From positions 1 to 34,236 of the forward strand of contig SVQT01000001.1 in assembly GCA_015065215.1 (NCBI GenBank): 34,236 nucleotides of DNA. Direction: 5' to 3'. The position numbers were made by a program, and so were the translations under genes. The DNA comes from Oscillospiraceae bacterium. GTDB lineage: Bacteria; Bacillota; Clostridia; Oscillospirales; CAG-272. The notes beneath the pieces were generated by a model that was not told where the DNA came from, did not search any database, and worked only from the letters and a program-made list of their open reading frames with translations. Shown here in pieces: positions 5,898-14,622 of this stretch; the stretch's first letter is position 1, and each line of letters begins with the position of its first letter.

Positions 5898-6066
5898 GCC
5901 AAACAAAATTCAATATTTACCTCCAAGGGATACGTGTTTTTATTTAGGTAAAAACGCTATGCCTGTTTTTCCGTATTCTTATTGGGGAAATGAATTTTGT
6001 TTGGCGACAATTCGGGGCTATGCGTTTTTCGGTGTGTGGCTCCTCGTTGGGCCACGCACTTTTTTG
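5898..6066 (+). ncRNA. Structured leader with terminator hairpin (riboswitch-like candidate)
   Basis: The leader begins with GCCAAACAAAATTCA (5898-5912), perfectly complementary to 5991-6005, enclosing 78 nt. Inside, TTTACCT (5916-5922) pairs with AGGTAAA (5946-5952). AAAAACGC (5950-5957) is complementary to GCGTTTTT (6022-6029) outside the closing stem, giving a possible pseudoknot that competes with part of the inner stem. A 9-bp hairpin (6032-6040 with 6051-6059, one G-U) followed by six T (6060-6065) then sits about 5 nt before the GGAGG of the downstream lipoprotein gene. This aptamer-plus-terminator layout is riboswitch-like, but I do not recognise a known class. Folding was done by eye. 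Confidence 0.55.
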
Positions 6067-6081
6067 TTCGGAGGAAAAAAC

Positions 6082-9000
6082 ATGAAAAAAAGAGGACTTT
6101 TGATTTTGTTGGCGGCGTTTCTTTGTCTCGTATGTGTGTTCATGCTTGCAGCATGTGACGAATCTGATACGCCCAACGCTGGCGACGGTTCCGACCCCAT
6201 CCACACCCACGCATGGGGTGAATGGCAAGTTGAAACCGAAGCTACCTGTCAGTCTTTGGGAAAAGAAACGCGAACCTGTAATTGCGGTGAGAGCGAAACG
6301 AGAACAATTCCTGCAACAGGGCATCACTACAATACAGACAATATTTGTATTGATTGTAATACCGAATTACAGTATTCTAATTCTTTGTTGTACGAATTAA
6401 ATCAAGAAGAAAATGCATACACGGTTGTTGGTATGAGTGAAATGACAACTGTGGTTGTGATTCCAAATTACTACAAGGGACTTCCCATAACCTGTATTGC
6501 CGAAGGTGCTTTTGATAATTGTGGTTTTATTACTGATTTACAAATATCTGCTACAATATCCAACATAGAGGGATTTTTGTTTGGAGAGGGACTGTCAGGG
6601 CTATCGAGTGTCAGTGTCGAAAAGGGAAATGCTGTTTATTACAGTGTAGATAACTGTGTGATACAAACTGCAAACAAAACTTTAGTTTTGGGCTGTAAAA
6701 ATAGTATTATTCCAACGGACGGCAGTGTAACCAAACTTGGAGATACTGCGTTTGTGGGTTGTATAGAATTAACTGAGATTACGATCCCTTCGAAAATCAC
6801 GGAAATTGGGATGTATGCTTTTGCGAGCTGTATTAACCTAACCTCAATTACCATCCCCGCAAGAGTGACAAGCATTGGTGAACGGGCATTCGACGGTTGC
6901 GAAAAGCTGATTGAGGTGTATAATCTTTCTTCTATAGATGTTGCTGGATACTTTGAAAATGTCAAAATGATTCATACCACAGCTACAGCAGCGAGTAAGC
7001 TGTTTACCGATGAAAATGGATTTCGCTTCTATGACGATGGAGTAGAGCGCTATTTAATGGGTTATAACGGTAATGATACGGCATTGGTTCTGCCCACAAG
7101 CTGTAATGGAAACAATTATGCGGTTTGGGATTATGCCTTTTATGGTCACAGCGAATTCCAAAGCGTTACGATTCCTGTTGCTGCGAGATGGTTTGGCAAT
7201 GAAGTATTTCGTGGTTGCGAGAATGTCAAAGCTGTATATTATACTGGAGATGTTGCCTCTTGGTGTAATATATACTTTTATTACATCCACTCTAATCCGC
7301 TAGCTTATGGGGCAGATTTGTATATGGGTGGTGATCTTGTGACGTTTTTGGAAATACCAAATGGCGTAACCGAAATCAAAGAGTGCGCTTTTTTTGGCTG
7401 CACAAGCATTATCAGTGTTACAATTCCTGCAAGTGTAACCGCTATTGGTAGTAGCAATCGTGCTTTTCAAGATTGTTATAAGCTGATTGAAGTGTACAAT
7501 CTGTCACCCCTCAATATTAGAGCGGGTGAAAGTTGGTATGACAATGGCTCCATTGGCACTTATGCTAAAAATGTATATACCGCATCCCAGGGTGAAAGCA
7601 AGCTGTTTACCGATGACAATGGCTTTATTTTCTACGATGACGGCACCAACCGATATTTATTGGACTATATCGGTACCGATACGGCTTTGACACTACCTGT
7701 GGGCTGTAAGGGGAATAATTATAAGATTTATGAACTTGCATTCTGTCACCGAAATGATCTTACCAGTATAACGATTCCTGACGGCGTGACTGGGATTGGC
7801 GTGAATGCTTTTTCCGGCTGTGTGGGCATTGTTCAAGTGGAAAATGGTGTTTCCTATGTTGATAAATGGATTGTTGGCTGCGATACCGGCGTTACAACCG
7901 TTACGTTGCGTTCTAATACGGTCGGGATATGTACTTCTGCATTCGAAGGATGTAGAAATTTAATCTCTATCTCCATTCCTGCAAGTGTAAGAAGCATCGG
8001 TGATTCGGCATTCTACCAGTGTTATAATCTAACGACAGTGAACTGCGGAGATAATAACCAACTAACAAATATCGGGGATAAAGCATTCTTTCTTTGCAAC
8101 GGCCTGACCACGATGAACTTCGGCACAAATAGTCAGTTGACCACGATTGGTTACGAAGCGTTCTCTTATTGCGATAGCCTGACCACGCTCACCATTCCTG
8201 CAAAAGTAACGAATATTGGTGACTATGCGTTCGTCAGTTGCAGTAATCTGACTACAGTCAATTTCCACGATAATAGCGAACTGGAGAGTATTGGAGAGTA
8301 TGCTTTTGAAATTTGTAGCAGTTTGACCACGGTGAATTTTGGAGATAATAGTCAGTTGACAACTCTCGGCGCCGGTCTGTTCTCTCGCTGCAATAGCTTG
8401 ACCTCAATCACTATTCCCCCAAGCGTAACGAGCATCGGCAAGCGTGCGTTTGAGTTTTGCAATAGCCTAACCGCTGTTTATATTACCGACATTGCGGCGT
8501 GGTGTAATATAGAATTTGATGATTATAATAACAATCCGTTGTATTATGCGCAAAATCTATATTTCGATAATACGCTTATAACGCATTTGGAAATTCCGAA
8601 TACGGTGACAAGCATTAAGAATTACGCTTTTTACGGTTGCACAAGCATCATAAGTGTGACTATCCCCGCAAGTGTGACAAGTATCGGCAATTCTGCATTC
8701 TACGAATGTGAAGGCTTGACCGGAGCGATTTTCGAAGATAATAGCCAATTAACGAGTATCGGCAATTTTGCATTCTACGAATGTGAAGGCTTGACCAGAG
8801 TGGTTTTCGGAGATAATAGCCAATTAACGAGCATTGACTTTTCTGCGTTCTACAATTGCAGAAATCTTAGTACAGTTGATTTTGGCGAGAACAGTCAATT
8901 AACGAGCATTGGCAACAATGCGTTTTCTAACTGCGAAAATTTAACTTCGATCATGATTCCCACCAACGTGACGAACATTGGCTTTTCTGCTTTTTCTGGT

Positions 9001-10311
9001 TGCTTCAAGTTGATTGAGATATATGATCTGTCTACTGCATTAGAAATTACAGCCGGTTCTTGGGATTACGGCGATATTGGACGGTACGCTGAAATCGTAC
9101 ATACTACGGCTACAGTAGAAAGCAAAGTGTCTACCGACGATAACGGCTATATCTTCTATGATGACAATACCAATCGCTATTTGGTAGGCTATACGGGTAC
9201 CGATACTGCATTAACCCTGCCTGCAAGCTGTAATGGGAACAATTATAAGATAAACCGATATGCGTTTTATAAATGTGACGATCTAACAAACGTGATCATT
9301 CCGTCGAGCGTAACGAGTATCGGCTCTTGGGCGTTCGCTTATTGCGACAGTCTGGCCTCGGTAACATTTAAAGATAACAGTCAACTGAAAAGCATCGACT
9401 CTTATGCATTCGAGAGTTGCGATAGCCTGACCTCAATCACAATTCCCGCAAGCGTAATCAGTATTTACGAACAAGCGTTTTTGGGTTGCTTTAGGCTGAT
9501 TGAGGTTTACGATCTGTCTACTGTATTGGAAATCACGGCGGGTTCTGATCTTTATGGTCAAGTGGGCAAATATGCTAAGATTATCCATACCACATCCACG
9601 GCGGAAAGTAAGCTGTTTACCGACAGTAATGATTATGTCTTTTATGATGACGGTACAAACCGTTATTTAATGGGCTATACCGGTACTGATACGGTATTGA
9701 TCTTGCCCACAAGTTGTAACGGAAATAGTTATGAAATTTGGCAATATGCATTCTCTCGTTGCCAAAATCTGACTTCCATCACGATTCCCGCGAGCGTTAC
9801 AAGCATTGGCGAAGGTGCATTCTCCGGTTGTGAAAACTTGACTACAGTAACATTCGCAGACAACAGCCAACTGACAAGAATTGATAATTATACATTCGGC
9901 TCCTGCCATGGCCTAACCTCAATTATTATTCCCGCAAGCGTGACAAACATTGGCGAAAGTGCATTCTCCAATTGCACAAGCTTGACAGCGGTAGCGTTGG
10001 GAGAAAACAGTCAGTTGACAACAATTGGCACACGGGCTTTCAGCTGGTGTGACAGCCTGACGGCTATCATCCTTCCTGTTAATGTAATGAGTATCGGCGA
10101 GAATGCATTTGAGTACTGTTATAATCTGTTCTTTGTTTATTACGGCGGTAGAGAAAGTGATTGGAATAATATTTCTATTTTCTCTTCTAACTACTACTTA
10201 ACCGATGCCCCCCGTTACTACTACTCCGAAAATTCACCCACAATGGCAGGGAATTGGTGGCACTACGATAACGACGGTAAGCCCATCGTTTGGCCCTCGG
10301 TAGCGGGTTAA
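6082..10311 (+). CDS. BspA-like leucine-rich repeat lipoprotein
   Basis: A 1409-residue surface lipoprotein. The start at 6082 has GGAGG 7-8 nt upstream and gives a lipoprotein signal peptide with lipobox LAAC (Cys25); the frame stays open 234 nt upstream but that part is leader. After the lipid anchor comes a HAWGEWQVETEATC...RTCNCGESE...IPATGHHY module common in clostridial surface proteins, then about 30 BspA/TpLRR-type repeats (consensus AFxxCxxLTSITIPASVTSIG). Four copies of an island module (ESKLFTDDNGFIFYDDGTNR ... LPxSCNGNNYxI) interrupt the repeats at about 6993, 7590, 9118 and 9603, and two WCNI...NPL modules precede others. The C-terminus (GNWWHYDNDGKPIVW) resembles the end of many BspA paralogues. 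BspA proteins mediate adhesion to host proteins or other bacteria; ligand unknown. Confidence 0.92.
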   Translation: MKKRGLLILLAAFLCLVCVFMLAACDESDTPNAGDGSDPIHTHAWGEWQVETEATCQSLGKETRTCNCGESETRTIPATGHHYNTDNICIDCNTELQYSNSLLYELNQEENAYTVVGMSEMTTVVVIPNYYKGLPITCIAEGAFDNCGFITDLQISATISNIEGFLFGEGLSGLSSVSVEKGNAVYYSVDNCVIQTANKTLVLGCKNSIIPTDGSVTKLGDTAFVGCIELTEITIPSKITEIGMYAFASCINLTSITIPARVTSIGERAFDGCEKLIEVYNLSSIDVAGYFENVKMIHTTATAASKLFTDENGFRFYDDGVERYLMGYNGNDTALVLPTSCNGNNYAVWDYAFYGHSEFQSVTIPVAARWFGNEVFRGCENVKAVYYTGDVASWCNIYFYYIHSNPLAYGADLYMGGDLVTFLEIPNGVTEIKECAFFGCTSIISVTIPASVTAIGSSNRAFQDCYKLIEVYNLSPLNIRAGESWYDNGSIGTYAKNVYTASQGESKLFTDDNGFIFYDDGTNRYLLDYIGTDTALTLPVGCKGNNYKIYELAFCHRNDLTSITIPDGVTGIGVNAFSGCVGIVQVENGVSYVDKWIVGCDTGVTTVTLRSNTVGICTSAFEGCRNLISISIPASVRSIGDSAFYQCYNLTTVNCGDNNQLTNIGDKAFFLCNGLTTMNFGTNSQLTTIGYEAFSYCDSLTTLTIPAKVTNIGDYAFVSCSNLTTVNFHDNSELESIGEYAFEICSSLTTVNFGDNSQLTTLGAGLFSRCNSLTSITIPPSVTSIGKRAFEFCNSLTAVYITDIAAWCNIEFDDYNNNPLYYAQNLYFDNTLITHLEIPNTVTSIKNYAFYGCTSIISVTIPASVTSIGNSAFYECEGLTGAIFEDNSQLTSIGNFAFYECEGLTRVVFGDNSQLTSIDFSAFYNCRNLSTVDFGENSQLTSIGNNAFSNCENLTSIMIPTNVTNIGFSAFSGCFKLIEIYDLSTALEITAGSWDYGDIGRYAEIVHTTATVESKVSTDDNGYIFYDDNTNRYLVGYTGTDTALTLPASCNGNNYKINRYAFYKCDDLTNVIIPSSVTSIGSWAFAYCDSLASVTFKDNSQLKSIDSYAFESCDSLTSITIPASVISIYEQAFLGCFRLIEVYDLSTVLEITAGSDLYGQVGKYAKIIHTTSTAESKLFTDSNDYVFYDDGTNRYLMGYTGTDTVLILPTSCNGNSYEIWQYAFSRCQNLTSITIPASVTSIGEGAFSGCENLTTVTFADNSQLTRIDNYTFGSCHGLTSIIIPASVTNIGESAFSNCTSLTAVALGENSQLTTIGTRAFSWCDSLTAIILPVNVMSIGENAFEYCYNLFFVYYGGRESDWNNISIFSSNYYLTDAPRYYYSENSPTMAGNWWHYDNDGKPIVWPSVAG
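8686..8835 (+). repeat. 75-bp tandem duplication inside BspA-like gene
   Basis: Bases 8686-8760 and 8761-8835 are adjacent direct copies differing at about 7 of 75 positions, each encoding one 25-residue LRR unit (starting GNSAFYECEGLT and GNFAFYECEGLT). They are much more alike than other repeats in the gene, so the duplication looks recent. Confidence 0.85.
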
Positions 10312-10328
10312 AACAACGAAATTTTTCC

Positions 10329-10363
10329 TCGCCCCAAGCGCATAAATGCGCTTGGGGCGACTT
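10329..10363 (+). terminator. Terminator of BspA-like gene
   Basis: A perfect 14-bp GC-rich stem (10329-10342 with 10347-10360), loop TAAA, then CTTTG. The U-tract is short but the stem is strong; an opposing T-run (10322-10326) precedes it. Confidence 0.75.
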
Positions 10364-10443
10364 TGCTGTTTGCATTATTTTTGATATATATATACATTGC
10401 ATATATTTTCAAAAGAAATTCACGCTTTTTTCGCGTTTTGCCC

Positions 10444-10472
10444 TTTACAAATAAGTAAAAATAAGGTACAAT
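10444..10472 (+). promoter_or_regulatory. Promoter of pyrH operon
   Basis: TTTACA (10444-10449), 17-bp spacer, TACAAT (10467-10472), about 34 bp upstream of the pyrH start. It makes the downstream run independent of rpsB-tsf. Confidence 0.78.
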
Positions 10473-10505
10473 ATATAGGAATATAAATATAAGTGAGGTA
10501 TTGCG

Positions 10506-11216
10506 ATGGCTACTCCAAAATACAAGCGCATTCTTCTAAAGCTTTCCGGTGAGGCACTGGCCGCCGGAGGGAATGGGATCCTCAACTTTGATTTTATCGA
10601 CAGTATCGCCAAGGTGCTTGTTCGTTGCAAGGACGCGGGTGTTGAGATCGGTGTGATCGTTGGCGCCGGTAACATCTGGCGCGGCCGCCAGGGCGGTGAA
10701 ATGGACCGCACCCAGGCGGATCACATGGGCATGCTGGCAACCGCCATCAATGCGCTGGCCTTGCAGGATCGCTTCAACGCCGCGGGTCTTAGCACCATTG
10801 TAATGAGCGCGGTGGAAATGCCCGCCTTTGCCGATGCCTTTACCGTGCGTGACGCCAAGCGCGCCCTGGAAAAGGGAAAAACCGTAGTCTTTGCCTGCGG
10901 TCTTGGGCAGCCCTTCTTTTCCACTGATACCGCCGCCGTGCTCCGCGCCGCCGAGATTGGCGCTGACGCGGTGCTGATGGCCAAGAATATTGACGGTATC
11001 TACAGCGCCGATCCCCACAAGGATCCCACAGCCGTTCGCTATAAGGATATTACTTACAAAGAGGTGCTGGCAAAAGAGCTCAAAGCCCTTGACCTTTCCG
11101 CCACCACCTTCTGCATGGATAACGGCATCTGCTGTTACGCCTTTGAGCTTCGTGACCCCGAAAATATTTACCGCGTGGTCATGGGCGAGCATATCGGTAC
11201 CGAGCTACACCTCTAA
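10506..11216 (+). CDS. pyrH: Uridylate kinase (UMP kinase)
   Basis: A 236-residue bacterial UMP kinase of the amino acid kinase fold, hexameric and cytosolic, phosphorylating UMP to UDP with ATP. Seen: KRILLKLSGEAL at the N-terminus, VIVGAGNIWRGR (glycine-rich loop), DHMGMLATAINALAL, VFACGLGQPFFSTDTAAVLRA and the LMAKNIDGIYSADP segment. RBS is GTGAGG. It is followed after 21 bp by frr, the standard pyrH-frr pair. It is a housekeeping nucleotide kinase and should not be taken as a dedicated partner of the viperin about 7 kb upstream. Confidence 0.97.
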   Translation: MATPKYKRILLKLSGEALAAGGNGILNFDFIDSIAKVLVRCKDAGVEIGVIVGAGNIWRGRQGGEMDRTQADHMGMLATAINALALQDRFNAAGLSTIVMSAVEMPAFADAFTVRDAKRALEKGKTVVFACGLGQPFFSTDTAAVLRAAEIGADAVLMAKNIDGIYSADPHKDPTAVRYKDITYKEVLAKELKALDLSATTFCMDNGICCYAFELRDPENIYRVVMGEHIGTELHL

Positions 11217-11237
11217 TACACAAAGGAGAGAAATGAT

Positions 11238-11792
11238 ATGAAACTGAACACCAAGGATTTTGAAGAGAGAATGAGTAAGGCAATCGTTGCCCTGGATAAC
11301 AATTTTGCCACCATCCGCGCGGGCCAGGCAAGCGCCTCTGTGCTCAACCGTGTCACCTTTGAGTATTACGGCTCGGCCACCCCGCTCGCTTCTATGGCGG
11401 ATATTCGTCAGGCAGACGCCAGAACGCTCGTGATCAAGCCCTACGATGGCTCTACCCTCAAAGCGATGGAAAAGGCCATTCTGGCCTCTGACGTGGGTAT
11501 CACGCCCTCCAATGACGGTCAGGTAATCCGTCTTGTTTTCCCTCAGCTGACCGAGGAGCGCCGTAAGGAACTTTGCAAGCAGGTTACCAAAATGGGCGAA
11601 GAGGCAAAGGTTGCGGTTCGTAACATTCGCCGTGACGCCAACGATCTTTGCAAAAAGATGCAAAAGAACGGCGATATGACCGAGGATGAGGGCAAATCCT
11701 CTGAAAAGTCTGTGCAGGATCTGACTGACAAGTATGTCAAGCAGATCGATGCCGCTGTTGCAAAGAAGCAAAACGACGTTATGGCAATTTGA
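11238..11792 (+). CDS. frr: Ribosome recycling factor
   Basis: A 184-residue RRF that splits post-termination ribosomes together with EF-G. The expected motifs are present: ATIRAGQASASVLNRV, VEYYG-like FEYYGSATPL, IKPYD, EKAILASDVGITPSNDGQVIRLVFPQLTEERRKEL, RNIRRDAND and the TEDEGKSSEKSVQDLTDKY helix. Length is exactly typical. RBS AAAGGAGAG lies upstream of the ATG. Confidence 0.98.
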   Translation: MKLNTKDFEERMSKAIVALDNNFATIRAGQASASVLNRVTFEYYGSATPLASMADIRQADARTLVIKPYDGSTLKAMEKAILASDVGITPSNDGQVIRLVFPQLTEERRKELCKQVTKMGEEAKVAVRNIRRDANDLCKKMQKNGDMTEDEGKSSEKSVQDLTDKYVKQIDAAVAKKQNDVMAI

Positions 11793-11800
11793 CAAGAGAG

Positions 11801-11841
11801 GCGGAAAGACACCGAAAGGCGACTTTCCGCTCTCCGATTTT
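11801..11841 (+). terminator. Possible weak intercistronic hairpin after frr
   Basis: An 8-bp stem GCGGAAAG/CTTTCCGC (11801-11808 with 11823-11830) with a 14-nt loop, followed at some distance by GATTTTTC. It may be a partial terminator or an mRNA processing or stability element between frr and uppS. Confidence 0.35.
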
Positions 11842-11853
11842 TCGAGGTGAAGA

Positions 11854-12558
11854 ATGAAAACAACTGTGACCGCAAAAGAGCGCAAGCCTATAGAGCATAT
11901 CGCTTTTATCATGGACGGCAACGGCCGTTGGGCAAAAAAGCGGGGCATGCCGAGAGAGCAGGGACACCGTTTTGGTGTCAAGGCTTTTCAGTCGATTTTA
12001 GAGCATTGCCGAGACATCGGGGTGCACACCATTACCGTTTATGCTTTTTCCACCGAAAACTGGAAGCGGCCTGAAAAAGAAGTGAAGTCGATCATGCGGC
12101 TGATGGATCGCTATCTTTCGGATTTTGAAAAAAACATGGATCGCTATCAAATGCGTTTGTGTTTCTTGGGTGATAAAGCGCCTTTTGACGCCAAATTGCG
12201 GGCCAGAATGGAGCAAATGGAGCAGGCGAGCAAAGACCGTGAGCGGATTTTGAATATCGGCTTTAATTATGGCGGCAGAGATGAGATTGTACATGCCTGT
12301 AATCGCTTGATCGCGCAGGGCGTGAAGGAAGTGAGTGAGGACAGCATTTCCGGCGCGCTGTATACCGCGGCCAGCTCGGATCCGGATTTAATCATTCGCA
12401 CCGGCGGCGATCTGCGCATTTCTAACTTTATGCTCTGGCAGGCGGCGTATGCCGAGCTTTATTTTACCGATGTGCTTTGGCCGGATTTCGGTCCTGCTGA
12501 GTTGGATGCCGCCATAGAGGAATTTTACACACGCCAACGCCGATACGGCGGCGTGTAG
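11854..12558 (+). CDS. uppS: Isoprenyl (undecaprenyl) diphosphate synthase
   Basis: A 234-residue cis-prenyltransferase that extends farnesyl diphosphate to the C55 lipid carrier for cell wall synthesis. The catalytic P-loop-like IMDGNGRWAKKRG holds Asp21; TVYAFSTENWKRP, GFNYGGRDEIVHA and DLIIRTGGDLRISNFMLWQ are all in the normal order, ending with the conserved LYFTDVLWPDF. Homodimeric and peripheral to the membrane. RBS GAGGTGA lies upstream. A 15-bp gap leads to cdsA. Confidence 0.97.
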   Translation: MKTTVTAKERKPIEHIAFIMDGNGRWAKKRGMPREQGHRFGVKAFQSILEHCRDIGVHTITVYAFSTENWKRPEKEVKSIMRLMDRYLSDFEKNMDRYQMRLCFLGDKAPFDAKLRARMEQMEQASKDRERILNIGFNYGGRDEIVHACNRLIAQGVKEVSEDSISGALYTAASSDPDLIIRTGGDLRISNFMLWQAAYAELYFTDVLWPDFGPAELDAAIEEFYTRQRRYGGV

Positions 12559-12573
12559 AAGGGGAGTTTCTAA

Positions 12574-13446
12574 ATGAAAGTTCGTATTATCACTTCGATC
12601 GTGGCGATTATAGGTATTTTTCCGTTCTTTTGGCTTTCGGATGCCGTGGGATTGGATCACCCGCTTCATTACGTGTTTCCGCTTCTGATTTGCGCCATTG
12701 CCGTTGTTTGCACATGGGAGCTGCTGCACTGTATCGGTCTTGAAAAGAACTATTTTGTCGCGACGCCTCTTTATTTGGCCGCATTGTGCTTTCCAATGCT
12801 GGCACGTGTGATGTATCAGCACAATGATGCTTATATCAAGGTTGCCATTTTGACCGTTTTGGCACTGATCATTTACTTGTTTGGCGTGATCGTTTTCCGT
12901 TTTGGCAAAGAGGATAGCGGTAAAATCGCGTTGATGTTTATGACATCGCTGTATGTGATCGGCTCCTTTTCCGCGATCGTTATTCTGCGCGATAGTATCG
13001 CCTTGCCCGAGGCGGGGAGATATTTGTTCCTCATGCCGTTCATTTTCTCTTGGACGACCGATACCTTTGCTTACTTTACCGGCCGCCTGTTTGGCAAGCA
13101 CAAGCTGATCCCCCAGGTTAGCCCCAAAAAGACGGTAGAGGGGTCGATTGGCGGCATGGTGTTCTGCGTTGCTACTGCCTGTCTTTACGGTTTGATTGTC
13201 AAATCTGCCTTTGGCGACGTGGCCCCGAACTATATTGCCTTGATCGTGGGCGGTCTGCTCGCCTCTGTGGTTTCTCAAATTGGCGATTTGGTGATGTCCG
13301 CGATCAAGCGGCAGTACGGCATCAAGGATTTTGGTATCTTTCTGCCGGGACACGGCGGCCTGCTTGACCGGTTTGACTCCAGCATCGCGGTTACCGTTTT
13401 ACTGGTAATCATTAACACTTATTATCCTTTCTTTACGGCGGTTTGA
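12574..13446 (+). CDS. cdsA: Phosphatidate cytidylyltransferase
   Basis: A 290-residue polytopic membrane enzyme making CDP-diacylglycerol from phosphatidic acid and CTP. Hydrophobic segments alternate through the whole length (about eight). The C-terminal part holds PKKTVEGSIGG and the full CDS signature S-x-x-K-R-x4-K-D-x-G-x2-L-P-G-H-G-G-x-x-D-R, seen as SAIKRQYGIKDFG then IFLPGHGGLLDR. It ends 1 bp before dxr, implying translational coupling. Confidence 0.96.
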   Translation: MKVRIITSIVAIIGIFPFFWLSDAVGLDHPLHYVFPLLICAIAVVCTWELLHCIGLEKNYFVATPLYLAALCFPMLARVMYQHNDAYIKVAILTVLALIIYLFGVIVFRFGKEDSGKIALMFMTSLYVIGSFSAIVILRDSIALPEAGRYLFLMPFIFSWTTDTFAYFTGRLFGKHKLIPQVSPKKTVEGSIGGMVFCVATACLYGLIVKSAFGDVAPNYIALIVGGLLASVVSQIGDLVMSAIKRQYGIKDFGIFLPGHGGLLDRFDSSIAVTVLLVIINTYYPFFTAV

Positions 13447-13447
13447 T

Positions 13448-14605
13448 ATGACAAAATCTGAATTTCCGACCATTTTGGTGCTTGGCTCTACCGGTTCTGT
13501 CGGTGAGCAGGCTTTGGATGTTGCCGCGCAGTGCGGCATTACCGTTCTGGGTATCAGCGCCAACCGAAATTGGCGGCGTGTTGCTGAGCAGGCACGTCAA
13601 TTTGGCGTAAAGGCGGCCGCCATGTCTGATGAGGGTGCCGCACGGGAATTGCGCGCGGCACTTGCTGACACCGATATTCGTGTATTCGGCGGCAGTGAAG
13701 GTATTTTGGAAATGATTCGTGAAAGTCGGGCGGCGTTTGCCGTCAACTCGATTTTGGGTGAAGCGGGTCTGTTACCAACCCTGGCGGTTTTGGATGCCGG
13801 CATGGATATGGCGCTTGCCAATAAGGAATCCCTTGTGGTTGCCGGTGAGATCGTTATGCGCAAAGCGCGGGAAAAGCAAAGAAGAATTACCCCTGTGGAC
13901 AGCGAGCACTGTGCCATTTATCAGTGCCTGCGTTCCGGCGAGCCAAAGGAGATCAAAAAGCTGATCCTGACCGCTTCCGGCGGCCCTTTCTTTGGCAAAA
14001 CGACCAACGAATTGCAAGGCCTGACGGTGGATGATGCTTTGGCCCACCCTACTTGGAGTATGGGGGCCAAAATCACGGTGGATTCCGCCACCTTGATGAA
14101 TAAAGGCTTTGAGGTTATCGAGGCGGCCCATCTTTTTGGTGTGGGGGCGGATCGCATTGACGTGGTCGTCCACCGTGAGAGTATAATTCACTCTATGGTG
14201 GAATATATTGATAACAGTATCATTGCCCAAATGTCGGTGCCGGATATGCGTCTTTGCGTGCAGTACGCCTTGACAGCGCCTCGCCGCACGCCCGCGGTCA
14301 TTCCACCGCTTGATCTTGTTTCGATCGGAAAGCTATCCTTCTTCCCCCCGGATGAAGAGACCTTCCCGCTACTTGCGGCCGCGCGCCGCGCGTTAGCCGC
14401 CGGCGGTGCCGCTCCTGCCGCTCTCAACGCGGTCAATGAAATCGCCGTAGGCGCTTTCTTAGAGCGGCGCATCTCGCTGCTGCGGATTTTTGAAATTGTT
14501 TTGGGTGTGATGGAGGATATGCCGCATGCGCAAAACGCGCACACGCTTTCCGAGATTCTTGACATTGACCGTGAGGCAAGAGAAAAGGCTTTGACAAGAA
14601 TTTGA
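13448..14605 (+). CDS. dxr: 1-deoxy-D-xylulose 5-phosphate reductoisomerase
   Basis: A 385-residue enzyme converting DXP to 2-C-methyl-D-erythritol 4-phosphate with NADPH, the second step of the non-mevalonate pathway. NADPH-binding LGSTGSVGEQALDV is at the N-terminus, then LANKESLVVAG, the metal-binding VDSEHCAIYQCL, SGGPF, HPTWSMGAKITVDSATLMNKG and the catalytic-loop VHRESIIHSMVEY. Length is typical. It starts 1 bp after cdsA with no clear RBS of its own. The same pathway is represented by ispG two genes on. Confidence 0.97.
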   Translation: MTKSEFPTILVLGSTGSVGEQALDVAAQCGITVLGISANRNWRRVAEQARQFGVKAAAMSDEGAARELRAALADTDIRVFGGSEGILEMIRESRAAFAVNSILGEAGLLPTLAVLDAGMDMALANKESLVVAGEIVMRKAREKQRRITPVDSEHCAIYQCLRSGEPKEIKKLILTASGGPFFGKTTNELQGLTVDDALAHPTWSMGAKITVDSATLMNKGFEVIEAAHLFGVGADRIDVVVHRESIIHSMVEYIDNSIIAQMSVPDMRLCVQYALTAPRRTPAVIPPLDLVSIGKLSFFPPDEETFPLLAAARRALAAGGAAPAALNAVNEIAVGAFLERRISLLRIFEIVLGVMEDMPHAQNAHTLSEILDIDREAREKALTRI

Positions 14606-14622
14606 TGTAGGAGATCTATAAT

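Noticed and set aside
5848-6081. N-terminal extension of the BspA-like protein
   Set aside because: The in-frame upstream region lies in a structured leader starting near 5898 and would bury the lipoprotein signal peptide; the ATG at 6082 has a good RBS.
10506-11216. pyrH as the nucleotide kinase partner of the viperin
   Set aside because: It is the housekeeping UMP kinase in its normal setting with frr, over 6 kb away behind several terminators.
10536-13353. Long minus-strand open frames opposite pyrH, frr, uppS and cdsA
   Set aside because: They are antisense shadows of well-identified genes and show no RBS or family motifs.
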